A stretch of DNA of 64,000 bases from Rhizomicrobium sp. (GCA_037200385.1 JBBCGL010000001.1:4169418-4233417); one strand, 5' to 3'; shown: positions 7,980-16,366, counted from the stretch's first letter. Notes: a model not told the origin generated them from the letters alone. Made by a program: numbers and translations.

Positions 7980-8750
7980 TCAGACGGAAGCAAGCTGCTT
8001 GCGTGCTTCGGTTACGACGACGCGACCGGCCAGCAGAAAGTTGAGGTCGCCGACGAGGGTGATGAAACGGAACCCCATTTGCGCCGTGCGTCTGGCGAAG
8101 GCGGGCGATGCGGTGTGGATGCCTGCGGTGAGGCCGTGGTGCCGGCATGCCGCGACGATCCGCTCATACGCCGCGATCATCGCGGGCTCGGCCTTGTCGA
8201 AACCCTGCGATCCGCCCAGAGCCAGCGACAGATCGGACGGTCCGACATACAATCCGTCGAGGCCCTCGACGGCCGCTATTTCCTCGACGCGGTCGAGCGC
8301 CTCGCGCGTCTCGATCATCGCGAATTTGAGAATCTCTTTGTCAGCATGTCCGCCGTAGTCGAAGCCGGCGTAGATCATTGCCCGCGTCGCACCCGAACTG
8401 CGACATCCAAGCGGTGGATAGCGGCATGCGGAAACAAAGCGCGCGGCTTCTTCGGGAGAGCTCACGAGGGGACAGATGACGCCCATTGCGCCCGCATCGA
8501 GCGCCTGGCCGATCAGCACCGGATCATTGCCCGCGAGGCGGACCATGGGCGTGAGGTCGAAGCGGCAGACCGCCTGGAGCATCGCCACCATCTCGGGATA
8601 CCCGATGATGCCGTGCTGCGCATCGATGGTCAGTGCGTCCCAGCCGAGCGATCCCATGATCTCGGCGACGAATGCGCCGGGCACCACGGACCAGCCGTTC
8701 AAGACCGTTTTTCCTTCGGAAAGCAACGTTCGGACGCGAATAGCCTTCAT
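7980..8750 (-). CDS. hpaI: 4-hydroxy-2-oxo-heptane-1,7-dioate aldolase (HpaI/HpcH family)
   Basis: A 256-residue class II (metal-dependent) aldolase of the HpcH/HpaI family. Motifs: WDALTIDAQHGIIGY near residue 40, MVRLAGNDPVLIGQALDAGA, MGVICPLVSSPEEA, and the YVGPSDLSLALGG loop near residue 168. HpaI cleaves 4-hydroxy-2-oxo-heptanedioate to pyruvate and succinate semialdehyde. The gene is divergent to the TetR gene at 8950 and 23 bp upstream of hpaH. Succinate semialdehyde could be oxidised by the dehydrogenase encoded at 19105, although that gene lies in the neighbouring island. Confidence 0.88.
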   Translation of the reverse strand: MKAIRVRTLLSEGKTVLNGWSVVPGAFVAEIMGSLGWDALTIDAQHGIIGYPEMVAMLQAVCRFDLTPMVRLAGNDPVLIGQALDAGAMGVICPLVSSPEEAARFVSACRYPPLGCRSSGATRAMIYAGFDYGGHADKEILKFAMIETREALDRVEEIAAVEGLDGLYVGPSDLSLALGGSQGFDKAEPAMIAAYERIVAACRHHGLTAGIHTASPAFARRTAQMGFRFITLVGDLNFLLAGRVVVTEARKQLASV

Positions 8751-8770
8751 GGTGACCTTCCGAGGATTTG

Positions 8771-8879
8771 GACTGCACTCAGGAATTTTCCGAGTGAAGA
8801 TTCGGGCTTTCTGCCCGTTATCTGGGCTACTCTGTGCAACGTCCGGGTCTCCGGTTCAAGAAAAAAGTGACTACACTCA
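8771..8879. promoter_or_regulatory. Paired operator candidates between hpaI and the TetR gene
   Basis: The 199-bp divergent intergenic region carries GACTGCACTCA (8771-8781) and GACTACACTCA (8869-8879), an 11-bp direct repeat with one mismatch, 98 bp apart. The second copy is partly palindromic with TGAGT at 8894-8898 and abuts a possible -35 box (TTGACT 8888-8893, 17 bases, TAATTC 8911-8916) for the TetR gene. I infer binding by the adjacent TetR protein. Confidence 0.45.
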
Positions 8880-8949
8880 TTTTTTGTTTGACTTGAGTAT
8901 GCAGCCGGCTTAATTCGAGGGCAGGGAAGAAAAACAACAGGAACGGGCC

Positions 8950-9561
8950 GTGGCGCACACTGCCGTCAGTCGTCGTGAGCAGAACAAGCTCGAAAAGCGA
9001 GCCCGCATCATCGCGGCGGCCCGCGCGCTGTTCGCTCACAAAGGCTTCGACGCGACGACCACCCAGGAGGTCGCGTATGCCGCCAATGTCGCCGTCGGCA
9101 CCGTCTTCATCTACGCCAAGACCAAAGAAGACCTTCTCATTCAGGTCTTCCACGAGGAAATGGTCGAGATGGTGGAGCGCGCCTATCAGGCTGCGCGTCT
9201 GAAAAAGACGCTGATCGATCAGTTCACGACCTTTTTCCAAACGCTCGTCGCGTATCACGAGCGTGACCGGTCCCTTGCTCAGGCTCTCATGCGCCAGCTT
9301 GGCTACGTGCAGAACGACGAGCAGCGCGCCGCCGTTACCGATCTGATGAACGGACTGTTGCGGCGTCTCGCGATGCTCATCGACGGTGCAAAAGTACGCG
9401 GCGAAGTCGCGGAATCCACGGCTCTCATGGCCGGAGCACAAGCCGTCTTCGCCATCTATTACCACGCGCTCGGAATGCTTCTGAATGGCTATATCGACCG
9501 CGAGCGGTTTGATCGGGACCTGCCAAGGCAGTTGTTGGTGCTGATGGCAGGGCTCCGATGA
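8950..9561 (+). CDS. TetR/AcrR-family regulator of the hpa-type cluster
   Basis: A 203-residue regulator starting at GTG 8950. The N-terminal TetR DNA-binding domain is clear: RARIIAAARALFAHKGFDAT, TTQEVAYAANVAVGTVFIYA, KTKEDLLIQVF. The rest is the helical ligand-binding domain. It lies between the divergent arms of the aromatic-degradation cluster and 89 bp before the monooxygenase gene, so it is the likely local repressor, with a pathway aromatic compound as the presumed inducer. Confidence 0.88.
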   Translation: MAHTAVSRREQNKLEKRARIIAAARALFAHKGFDATTTQEVAYAANVAVGTVFIYAKTKEDLLIQVFHEEMVEMVERAYQAARLKKTLIDQFTTFFQTLVAYHERDRSLAQALMRQLGYVQNDEQRAAVTDLMNGLLRRLAMLIDGAKVRGEVAESTALMAGAQAVFAIYYHALGMLLNGYIDRERFDRDLPRQLLVLMAGLR

Positions 9562-9649
9562 CGTAGACGCAAGCGGGGCCTGAAGCTCCGTGAACACCAA
9601 CTATAGAAACGCACAGCTGGGCGACCATGGTCGCCGGGAAGGAAGAGAC

Positions 9650-11131
9650 ATGTCCGCGCGGACCGGAAAACAGTTTCTCGAAGGCCTGAAGCCGCCCCGA
9701 AGCATTTGGGTCGGGACCGAGAAGGTGGCAGATGTCACCAGCCATCCCGCGTTCGCGGGCGGCGCGCGGGAGCTTGCCGCGATCTTCGATCTTCAGCACC
9801 AGGAGGCGGATCGCTGCCTTGTGCCGGACCCCGAGACCGGCGAGCCGATCAACGCCAGCCATATCGTGCCGCGCTCGCGCGACGATCTGTTCAAACGCCA
9901 CGTGGCGCTGGAAGTCACGGCCGAGCGCAGCGTCGGCCTGATGGGTCGCACGCCCGACTATATGAACGTCACCTTTGCAGGCTTCGCCGCGCGTCCGGAC
10001 GAGTGGTCCGCCGGCGGCAACGAGCAGGGTGCGGAAAACCTCGTTGCCTATCAGAAGGCGATGCGGCGGAACGACTGGTCCCTCACGCATACCATCATCC
10101 ATCCGACGACAGACAAGGCCCAGGGCGACGTCCCCCGAGCGGGCAACGACGTGGCTCTGCACAAGGTCGGCGAGACGGAGCACGGTATCGTCGTGCGGGG
10201 CTCCCGCATCCTCGCAACGCTGGCGCCGTTCGCGGACGAGATGGCGGTGTATCCCGGCCATCCGTTGCCCGAGGGCGCGGACGCCTATGCGCTGGCCTTC
10301 TCCATTCCGATGACGACGCCGGGGCTCAAGCTCATCTGCCGCGACAGCTATTCTGCGCCGACGAACGCCTACGACCATCCGCTCTCGGGCCGGTTCGACG
10401 AGCAGGATGCGTTCGTCATCTTCGACGACGTTGAAGTCCCAAAGGATCGCCTCTTCATCAACGCAACCCTCGCCGCCTACAACCAGGTCATGCGCACGTC
10501 GTGGTCGCCCAATATCATGCAGCAGACCATGATCCGGGCGCAGACGAAGCTCGAATTCGCCTGGGGACTCGCGAACCGCATGCTGCAAAGCATCAACGGC
10601 AAGCAACCGGCGAATGCCGAAATGCTCGGCGAAATCTGGACATTCTGCGAGTTCGCCCGCGCCGCGATCTACGCCTCCGAGATGCAGGCGCAGGAATCGC
10701 CCGCGGGCACCTGGTTCCCAGACGTTCGTCCGCTGCACGCCTTGCGGTCGACACTTCCGTTCTGGTTTCCGAGGGTGAACGAAATCATTCGGCTGCTGGG
10801 CTCGCACAACATGTTCGCCGCTCCGACTCAGACCCAAATGCAGGATCCTGAGTTGAAGCCGCTGCTCGACAAGTATCTGCGGGGCGCGAAGGACGTGACC
10901 GCCGAGGATCGCGTGCGCGTGTTCCGGCTCGCGTGGGATTTCGTCGGCAGTGCGCTCGCAAGCCGCAACGAGCAGTACGAGCGGTTCTATCTCGCCTCCG
11001 GCGCGCGCAACCGCCAGATGGCGGAGATGTTTGGCGATTCCACACGCGCAAACCGGCTCGTCGATCAATTTCTTACCAAGTCCGACGCACCTGCAAGTAA
11101 AGGAGGCGAGTCATGTCAGAAGGCCGCGTAA
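9650..11131 (+). CDS. hpaB: 4-hydroxyphenylacetate 3-monooxygenase, oxygenase component (HpaB family)
   Basis: A 493-residue FADH2-dependent hydroxylase of the HpaB/PvcC family. Start at ATG 9650 follows GGAAGAGAC. Diagnostic segments: SIWVGTEKVADVTSHPAFAG near the start, HIVPRSRDDLFKRHVALEV, LMGRTPDYMNVTFAGFAA, THTIIHPTTDKAQ, and later RFDEQDAFVIFDDVEVPKDR. HpaB hydroxylates 4-hydroxyphenylacetate to homoprotocatechuate using reduced flavin from a separate reductase (HpaC). No flavin reductase gene is seen in this window. Phenol-type substrates other than 4-hydroxyphenylacetate are possible. Confidence 0.87.
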   Translation: MSARTGKQFLEGLKPPRSIWVGTEKVADVTSHPAFAGGARELAAIFDLQHQEADRCLVPDPETGEPINASHIVPRSRDDLFKRHVALEVTAERSVGLMGRTPDYMNVTFAGFAARPDEWSAGGNEQGAENLVAYQKAMRRNDWSLTHTIIHPTTDKAQGDVPRAGNDVALHKVGETEHGIVVRGSRILATLAPFADEMAVYPGHPLPEGADAYALAFSIPMTTPGLKLICRDSYSAPTNAYDHPLSGRFDEQDAFVIFDDVEVPKDRLFINATLAAYNQVMRTSWSPNIMQQTMIRAQTKLEFAWGLANRMLQSINGKQPANAEMLGEIWTFCEFARAAIYASEMQAQESPAGTWFPDVRPLHALRSTLPFWFPRVNEIIRLLGSHNMFAAPTQTQMQDPELKPLLDKYLRGAKDVTAEDRVRVFRLAWDFVGSALASRNEQYERFYLASGARNRQMAEMFGDSTRANRLVDQFLTKSDAPASKGGESCQKAA

Positions 11132-12585
11132 ACGTCGCTGGTGTTGAGATCTCGCCGGACCACTACATCAATGGAAAGCGCGTGAAATCAAAGGACCGGT
11201 TTCTGGATCGTTCCCCAATCGACGGCTCGGCACTCGCCGAGATTGCGGCGGGCGGAGAGGCGGAAGCCGAGATCGCGGTTGCAGCAGCACGCCGGGCGTT
11301 TCCGGCCTGGGCGGCGCTGGGGCCGGAAGGCCGCGCGCCGATCCTGCGCCGCTTCGCCGCCGGCATCCAGGCACGCGTCGCCCAGCTTGCGGCGGTGGAG
11401 ACGCTCGACAACGGCTCGCTTCTTGCCGGCAACCAGCACCGTGTCGTGCCGCGGGCGGCGCTCAATCTCTCCTATTTTGCGGAACACGCTTTGACGCTGC
11501 CTGGGCACACCATCGACTCGCCGGAAGTCGTGAACCACGTCCATTACGATCCGGCTGGTGTCGCCGTGCTGGTGACGCCTTGGAACGCGCCGCTGATGCT
11601 GACCACCTGGAAGGTCGGCCCGGCGCTCGCGGCCGGCAACACCATCGTGATCAAGCCACCGGAATGGGCACCGCTCACCTGTTCGCTGCTCGCCGACATC
11701 GCGGATGAGGCGGGTCTTCCAGCGGGCGTCCTCAATGTCGTGCAAGGCATTGGCGAAGACGCTGGTGCCGCCCTCGCGCAGCGCCTCGATGTCGACCGCA
11801 TCAGCTTCACCGGCTCGACCGCAACCGCGCAGCTCATCGGCAAGGCCGCCGCGCACAGCATCACGCCCGTCAGCATGGAGCTGGGCGGCAAGTCGCCCTT
11901 CATCGTCTGCGCGGATGCCGATCTCATGGCTGCTGCCCAGACAGTGGCCGGCCAGTACGTCAATGCCGGCCAAGTCTGCCTCGCCGGCACGCGGGTGCTC
12001 GTGGAGGAACCGATCGCCGATGTGTTCCTCGGCCATCTGCGGGAGGCCGTCGCCCATATGACGGTGGGCGATCCGCGCGAAGCGACGACGCGCGTGGGTC
12101 CGCTGATCCATCCCGAGCATTTCGAGCGCGTACAGGGCTTTGTCGCCCGCGCCCGCAAGGAAGGCGTGGAACTGCTGTGGGGCGGTGAGCGTCACGATCA
12201 AGGCGAGCTCTACTTCCAGCCCACGCTCATCGCCGGGGCACGCCGTGACCAGGAAATCTTCCAATCGGAGGTGTTTGGTCCGGTGCTGACCTGGAATACG
12301 TTCAGGAGCGACGACGAAGTCATTGAGATCGCCAACGCCACGAAATACGGCCTTGCGGCTACGTTGTTCACCGGCAACGAAGCGCGCGCGATACGCATCG
12401 CGTCAGGCGTGGTCGCCGGCACGGTCTGGGTGAATTGTTTTTTCGTCCGTGAGCTTGCCGCGCCGTTTGGTGGCGCGCGCCATTCCGGCATCGGCCGCGA
12501 GGGCGGGACGTGGAGCTTCGACTTCTATTGCGACATCAAGAACGTCGCGGTCCGCAAAGGCTCATTCGCGCAGGCGGGAGGCTGA
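11113..12585 (+). CDS. hpaE: 5-carboxymethyl-2-hydroxymuconate semialdehyde dehydrogenase (HpaE family)
   Basis: A 490-residue NAD-dependent aldehyde dehydrogenase. It shows the Rossmann-fold region (VLVTPWNAPLMLTTWKVGPA, LAAGNTIVIKPPEWAP), the general-base Glu in SMELGGKSPFIV and the nucleophilic Cys in NAGQVCLAGTR. C-terminal AAPFGGARHSGIGREGG is also typical. Its start overlaps the monooxygenase stop by 19 bp. In the pathway it oxidises the ring-cleavage semialdehyde to the dicarboxylate. Sequence alone separates HpaE only weakly from other ALDHs; the assignment rests on operon position. Confidence 0.85.
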   Translation: MSEGRVNVAGVEISPDHYINGKRVKSKDRFLDRSPIDGSALAEIAAGGEAEAEIAVAAARRAFPAWAALGPEGRAPILRRFAAGIQARVAQLAAVETLDNGSLLAGNQHRVVPRAALNLSYFAEHALTLPGHTIDSPEVVNHVHYDPAGVAVLVTPWNAPLMLTTWKVGPALAAGNTIVIKPPEWAPLTCSLLADIADEAGLPAGVLNVVQGIGEDAGAALAQRLDVDRISFTGSTATAQLIGKAAAHSITPVSMELGGKSPFIVCADADLMAAAQTVAGQYVNAGQVCLAGTRVLVEEPIADVFLGHLREAVAHMTVGDPREATTRVGPLIHPEHFERVQGFVARARKEGVELLWGGERHDQGELYFQPTLIAGARRDQEIFQSEVFGPVLTWNTFRSDDEVIEIANATKYGLAATLFTGNEARAIRIASGVVAGTVWVNCFFVRELAAPFGGARHSGIGREGGTWSFDFYCDIKNVAVRKGSFAQAGG

Positions 12586-12586
12586 C

Positions 12587-13489
12587 ATGGTGCAAGTCAC
12601 GGAGCTTGGATACCTCACGCTCGGCGTAAAGAATCTCGGTCGCTGGAAGTCCTTCGCGGGCGAAGTCCTGGGCGTCGAAGTCGCCGATGGTGGCAGGCCG
12701 GATCGCTGCTACCTCCGCATGGACTATTGGCATCACCGGATCGTCCTTGAAGAAAACGGGGCGGACGACCTGATGTCGCTCGGCCTCCGTGTCGCCGGAC
12801 AGGATGAGTTCCGCGAGATCGCGAAACGGCTGGAAGCGGCAGGGGCAAGCGTCCGCGTCGGATCGTTCGAGGAGGCATATGAGCGCCATGTGCTCGAAGT
12901 AATGATGCTCCAGGACCCCAGCGGCTACGAGATCGAGATTTTCCACGGGCCGCATGTTTTGGCGGACAAGCCCTTCCATCCCGGCCGCCGCATGCACGGG
13001 CGATTCAAGACCGGCAGCGGCGGCTTGGGGCACGCGATGATCCGCGAAACGGTCGGGCAGGAAAAGACCTATGCCTTCTATAAGCTGCTCGGCATGCGTG
13101 GCGGCGTCGAATACCGCGTGCCGGTGCCGGGCCTGCATCGTCCCGCCGACCTGGTGTTCCTGCATTGCAACGACCGAGACCACACGCTGGCGTTCAGCGG
13201 TCCCGGCAAGAAGCGCATCAACCATCTGATGTTCGAGGTCGAGAATTTCGACGATGTCGGTCTCGCCTACGAGACCGTCAAGAAGGCGGGGATCTCCGTC
13301 GGCATCCAGCCGGGCCGTCACGCGAACGACCAGATGTACTCGTTCTACTTCATGAACCCGTCGGGCTTCATGTCCGAGATCGGCTGGGGCGCGCGCTCGT
13401 CGACGCACCAGTCCGAATACTATCAACGTGACATCTCCGGGCACGACACGGTCGCCGGTGTCGTCGCGCCGAACATGGAGCCGGTGTGA
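12587..13489 (+). CDS. Extradiol ring-cleavage dioxygenase, type I (VOC fold)
   Basis: A 300-residue two-domain vicinal-oxygen-chelate protein. Start at ATG 12587 immediately follows the TGA of the previous gene. The Fe(II) ligands expected for type I enzymes are present in the C-terminal domain: His in GGLGHAMIRE, His in KRINHLMFEVENFD and Glu in NPSGFMSEIGWG. The N-terminal domain has LGYLTLGVKNLGRWKSFAGE. It should cleave homoprotocatechuate (or another catechol) next to the hydroxyls. E. coli HpaD belongs to the unrelated LigB class, so this is a type-I analogue in the same step. Exact substrate uncertain. Confidence 0.87.
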   Translation: MVQVTELGYLTLGVKNLGRWKSFAGEVLGVEVADGGRPDRCYLRMDYWHHRIVLEENGADDLMSLGLRVAGQDEFREIAKRLEAAGASVRVGSFEEAYERHVLEVMMLQDPSGYEIEIFHGPHVLADKPFHPGRRMHGRFKTGSGGLGHAMIRETVGQEKTYAFYKLLGMRGGVEYRVPVPGLHRPADLVFLHCNDRDHTLAFSGPGKKRINHLMFEVENFDDVGLAYETVKKAGISVGIQPGRHANDQMYSFYFMNPSGFMSEIGWGARSSTHQSEYYQRDISGHDTVAGVVAPNMEPV

Positions 13490-13542
13490 CGGGGACGCCC
13501 TAAGCGACACGCGGCAGAATCAACAAGCAAGGAACATCAAAA

Positions 13543-14385
13543 ATGTCCGTCCTGACCGGTCCGCGCGAAGAGCTGCGCCGCATTCTGTTTGAAGGCACGC
13601 CGCATTGGGTCAAGCCCGAGGGTGACTTGCTGCGCCTGGCCGACGGGCGCACCGTGGGGGACGCCGAGGCGATCTATTTGCCGCCCTGCGATCCCAGCAA
13701 GATCATCTGCATTCACCTGAACTATGAATCGCGCCGGGTCGAATTCCGCGCTCCGCCGCTGACAACGCCGACCTACTTTCAGAAGCCCCTAACGACCCTG
13801 AATTCGCACCGTGGCAAGCTCAACCGTCCGGCCAACTGCCAGTATCTCAACTACGAAGGCGAGATCGCGGCCATCGTCGGCAAGCCGATGCGCAACGTGG
13901 CGCCCGCCGAGGTATGGGACCATCTCGCGGGCTTCGCCGCCGCCAACGATGTCGGCGCGCAGGACTTCCGGGACACCGATGCCGGTTCGATGCTGCGCGT
14001 CAAAGGCCAGGACGGCTTCTGCCCGATCGGTCCGGGCATTGTGAGAGGCGTCGATATTCGGGAATCGCGCGTTCGTACCTATATCAACGGTAAGGTCGTG
14101 CAGGACGGTCCGGTTTCGGAGATGACCTTCGATATCCCCTACATTATGGCCGACCTGTCCCGGCATATCACCTTTCTGCCCGGCGATGTGGTTCTGACGG
14201 GCACGCCGGCTAACTCGCGCCCGATGCAGCCGGGCGATGTGGTGGAGATCGAGGTTACGGGCATCGGCCGCCTCAGCAACACAGTGCAGGAGGTGCCCGC
14301 GCCCACACACGACGTCGGCCATCAGCCGACCGATAGCGAGCAGGTCCGCCGGGTCGCACTTGGGCGGTTTCCGCCCCGCACATGA
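13543..14385 (+). CDS. Fumarylacetoacetate hydrolase-family protein (HpaG-like isomerase/decarboxylase)
   Basis: A 280-residue FAH-fold protein. It carries CIHLNYESRRVEF, the metal-ligand region LNYEGEIAAIVGKPMRNV, AANDVGAQDFRDTDAG, GQDGFCPIGPGIV and the C-terminal LSRHITFLPGDVVLTGTPAN loop. In the homoprotocatechuate pathway HpaG decarboxylates and isomerises 5-oxopent-3-ene-1,2,5-tricarboxylate. It is single-domain, unlike the fused HpaG of E. coli. It is 53 bp downstream of the dioxygenase gene on the same strand. No separate CHM isomerase (HpaF) is present here. Confidence 0.83.
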   Translation: MSVLTGPREELRRILFEGTPHWVKPEGDLLRLADGRTVGDAEAIYLPPCDPSKIICIHLNYESRRVEFRAPPLTTPTYFQKPLTTLNSHRGKLNRPANCQYLNYEGEIAAIVGKPMRNVAPAEVWDHLAGFAAANDVGAQDFRDTDAGSMLRVKGQDGFCPIGPGIVRGVDIRESRVRTYINGKVVQDGPVSEMTFDIPYIMADLSRHITFLPGDVVLTGTPANSRPMQPGDVVEIEVTGIGRLSNTVQEVPAPTHDVGHQPTDSEQVRRVALGRFPPRT

Positions 14386-14414
14386 GCGGTTCACCCAGTG
14401 AAACGAGGACGCAT

Positions 14415-14513
14415 ATGACTTCGGCTGAGTGGCGGATCGACACCAACCTACTGGACCCGGACCTCTTCCCGAACGTGAAGGGGCCACTGCACGGTCTTTT
14501 CCACGCGTGGTGA
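14415..14513 (+). CDS. 32-residue ORF at the end of the hpa cluster, possible truncated gene start
   Basis: An ATG at 14415 with GAGG nine bases upstream opens a 32-codon frame (MTSAEWRIDTNLLDPDLFPN, then VKGPLHGLFHAW) 29 bp after the FAH-family gene. The RBS, spacing and strand look like the next gene of the operon. The frame stops just before the conserved element end at 14553, so I suspect it is the 5' stub of a gene cut when the left element was formed. No homologue recognised. Confidence 0.4.
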   Translation: MTSAEWRIDTNLLDPDLFPNVKGPLHGLFHAW

Positions 14514-14552
14514 CTAGAACCCGTTGTGAATTTGGACAGCCCACCCGATACC

Positions 14553-14674
14553 GAGAACAAATGTTCTGGTGGCACGCAGGTGTAACGCGCCGGTGGGAAA
14601 ATCCGGCCTTTTTCTGCCTTCTTCTGCATACGCTGGCATACCTAAGCCATTGAAATTGCTCGATGGCCCCTCCG
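14553..14674. repeat. Conserved element end preceding the left tRNA-Val fragment
   Basis: From GAGAACAAATGTTCTGGTGG to the tRNA fragment, this stretch resembles 59718-59836 (GAGAACAGGCGTTCTGGTGG onwards). Both share GCAGGTGTAACGC, a G-rich run, TAAGCCAT, GAAAT and GATGGCCC-like blocks in the same order. Its antisense frame reads NTGIEPVTFPM in both copies, a well-known spurious ORF next to tRNA 3' ends. I read it as a shared terminal region of related elements. Confidence 0.6.
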
Positions 14675-14719
14675 TTGACATGGGGAAGGTCACAGGTTCA
14701 ATCCCTGTATTGCCCACCA
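14675..14719 (+). repeat. tRNA-Val(GAC) 3' fragment, left attachment site
   Basis: These 45 bases read as tRNA from the anticodon loop to CCA: loop TTGACAT (anticodon GAC), stem GGGGA, variable loop AGGTC, T-arm ACAGG-TTCAATC-CCTGT, acceptor strand ATTGCCC, A, CCA. The 5' half (D-arm and the other anticodon-stem strand) is absent. It matches the copy at 59837-59881 at 43 of 45 positions, the two differences being in the acceptor strand. Integrases of the tyrosine recombinase family often use exactly this half of a tRNA gene as the attachment core. Confidence 0.75.
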
Positions 14720-14735
14720 TTTTCAAGCACTTAGT

Positions 14736-14951
14736 TCAACTTACAGAACCCACAACGACCAGTTTCGGCTGGCTCGGCAGAACGATATTGCGCTTCGTCG
14801 TTCTTGCGTTGATGTCCGCCATGACCTCGTCAATGGCGAGCCGTGCCGCACGCAGATAGCTCGGATCGTATTTGGCGTAGATCTCCGTCGTCCGCAGTCC
14901 AGCGGCCTTGTGTCCCAACATGCTTTGGACCTCCCACGGTGGAACGCCGCT
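14736..14951 (-). pseudogene. Tyrosine recombinase (integrase) C-terminal remnant
   Basis: The minus strand encodes SGVPPWEVQSMLGHKAAGLR then TTEIYAKYDPSYLRAARLAI. This is the end of a phage-type integrase: the G-H box (MLGHKA) and the catalytic Tyr in TTEIYAKY are both intact. Only about 70 residues remain; the catalytic Arg/His boxes and N-terminal domains are gone. It ends 17 bp from the left tRNA fragment, the position expected for the integrase of a tRNA-targeting island. Confidence 0.75.
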
Positions 14952-15076
14952 CAGCCCGGTGGTTTCCTGTCTGCATTCACCAAGGCTGCAACCTCGGAGC
15001 TTACAGGCAAGTGGGATAGCCGGCGGCGGTCAGTTTGCCGGCAGAGGGCTGATTTTCTGGACTTGGCGCACGCACG

Positions 15077-15238
15077 TTAGAACGGCCGCCATGAGAGATC
15101 CTCGGTCAATACATAGATCGTGATCGCACCCAGACACAGCAAAAGGCCGACCCAGAACAGCGGTGAATGGTGGATGCGCCGCCAGTCGCGTCGATGCGCA
15201 GGCTTTGGCGAGTCCCCGTGATGGCCATGCGCATTCAT
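15077..15238 (-). CDS. Small single-helix membrane protein (53 aa)
   Basis: The ATG at 15238 with a GAGAGGG stretch upstream gives a 53-residue protein. It has a His-rich N-terminus (MNAHGHHGD), a basic segment (HRRDWRRIHHSP), one transmembrane helix (LFWVGLLLCLGAITIYVLT) and the end EDLSWRPF. Short proteins with RRIHHSPLFWVG and a terminal DLSWRP-like motif are, from memory, common in alphaproteobacteria, but no function is assigned. The His-rich tail could bind metal. It is shorter than usual automatic gene-calling limits. Confidence 0.6.
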   Translation of the reverse strand: MNAHGHHGDSPKPAHRRDWRRIHHSPLFWVGLLLCLGAITIYVLTEDLSWRPF

Positions 15239-15323
15239 GCGCCGACCCTCTCATTTTGGATCGCGTATCGCGGTCTCACCATCATCCTCAGGCACCCCCA
15301 ATGTCGGATTTCAACTGACCGAA

Positions 15324-15524
15324 CTATTCCCGGGTTATTTCTCCGCGGGCATACCGCTCGTTGAGGATATCACGCGCTTCCTTGCGAGGTTGCCCGTCGT
15401 ATTTCCGATGCGCGCGATAGGTGTAGCCCCAATTTCCAATACTTGAGAACATCGAAAAAATGAAACCGAGCCAAATAAACCAGCCCCAACCGAAGAACCA
15501 ATCGTTCAAACCGCCGTGATTCAT
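15324..15524 (-). CDS. SHOCT-domain small membrane protein
   Basis: A 66-residue protein with one aromatic-rich hydrophobic helix (WFFGWGWFIWLGFIFSMFSS, residues 9-28) and a C-terminal SHOCT motif (ARDILNERYARGEITRE). SHOCT domains are short C-terminal modules thought to help oligomerisation. RBS AGGA lies nine bases upstream of the ATG. Same strand as the PRC-barrel and slipin genes, fitting an envelope-related group. Confidence 0.78.
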   Translation of the reverse strand: MNHGGLNDWFFGWGWFIWLGFIFSMFSSIGNWGYTYRAHRKYDGQPRKEARDILNERYARGEITRE

Positions 15525-15583
15525 TTGATTTTCCTCAACGTCGAAATCCTCTTCGAGATACCGATTGCGGCGCTTGCCGCCGC

Positions 15584-16366
15584 CTAGGACGCTTCCCGCA
15601 ATCGCAGATCGCCATAGTGTTCGTGGAAATTCTTTTCATAGAGCGGGTCGATCGTCATCGACGGGTCGTATGCCGGGCTGTCCTTGACCTTCTGGCGACC
15701 CGCGCCGAGGTTCACCCGCCTCTCGGCCCATTCGATCTTTCGTACCGACATCGGCGAGATGAGCACCTTCCTGCCTGGCCACCAGTTCTTCGTATCGACG
15801 ACGAGGTAATGGATGCTCCAGTCGTCGTCCTCGACGAGGAAGTCCGCGACATGCCCGATCTCGCCGTCGCTGGCGAGAATGTGATAGCCGGTGACCTCAT
15901 TGGCGCTGCGCAGGGCAGGATCGTCCCGGTTTCGCTGGGCATCGTCGATTGCCTTTTCCCTCTGCATCAATTCCGGCGACGGCGGCGCCGCGCCGGGCAG
16001 ATAGCCACCTCCATAGCCAACCATTCCCATATAGGAGCCCGCGCCCCAATAAGGCGACCAGCCGTAGTAGTCGTAGATGCTGGCTTCCGACTGCCGCGAC
16101 ACTGGTCTATCAGACTCGATGTCGGGGCACTCTTTGACCTGCTGCTTTGTCAACCTGACCGAGAACTGGCGCCCCATATGATTGACGTCCGCCAAGGCGC
16201 GGGGCGGAAGCAAGACTCGACGGCCGGGAAGCCAATTTCCGGTATCGACCACCAGCCAGCGAACCAGCCAGGTGGCGTCGTCGAACAGGAAGTCGCTGAC
16301 GGTGCCGATAAGGCCATCGCTGGCATGAATGGCATACCCGTCGATTTCCGATTCATGCCTTAGCAT
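15584..16366 (-). CDS. Protein with two PRC-barrel domains
   Basis: A 260-residue protein made of two PRC-barrel repeats. The first (residues 3-75) reads DGYAIHASDGLIGTVSDFLF then WLVRWLVVDTGNWLPGRRVL. The second (about 155-230) reads TGYHILASDGEIGHVADFLV then WSIHYLVVDTKNWWPGRKVL. A Gly/Tyr-rich linker (DYYGWSPYWGAGSYMGMVGY) joins them. PRC barrels occur in photosystem reaction-centre H subunits, RimM and many stress proteins. No signal peptide is evident. In alphaproteobacteria such proteins often accompany stress genes, consistent with the neighbourhood. Confidence 0.85.
   Translation of the reverse strand: MLRHESEIDGYAIHASDGLIGTVSDFLFDDATWLVRWLVVDTGNWLPGRRVLLPPRALADVNHMGRQFSVRLTKQQVKECPDIESDRPVSRQSEASIYDYYGWSPYWGAGSYMGMVGYGGGYLPGAAPPSPELMQREKAIDDAQRNRDDPALRSANEVTGYHILASDGEIGHVADFLVEDDDWSIHYLVVDTKNWWPGRKVLISPMSVRKIEWAERRVNLGAGRQKVKDSPAYDPSMTIDPLYEKNFHEHYGDLRLREAS

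Noticed and set aside
14675..14719. A complete tRNA gene
   Set aside because: Only the anticodon-loop-to-CCA half is present here and at 59837; the D-arm and 5' acceptor strand are missing upstream of both copies.
14514..14726. Minus-strand ORF reading NTGIEPVTFPMSTEGPS
   Set aside because: This is the well-known spurious frame antisense to tRNA 3' ends and neighbouring element ends; the same false frame occurs at 59493-59945. It is non-coding repeat DNA.
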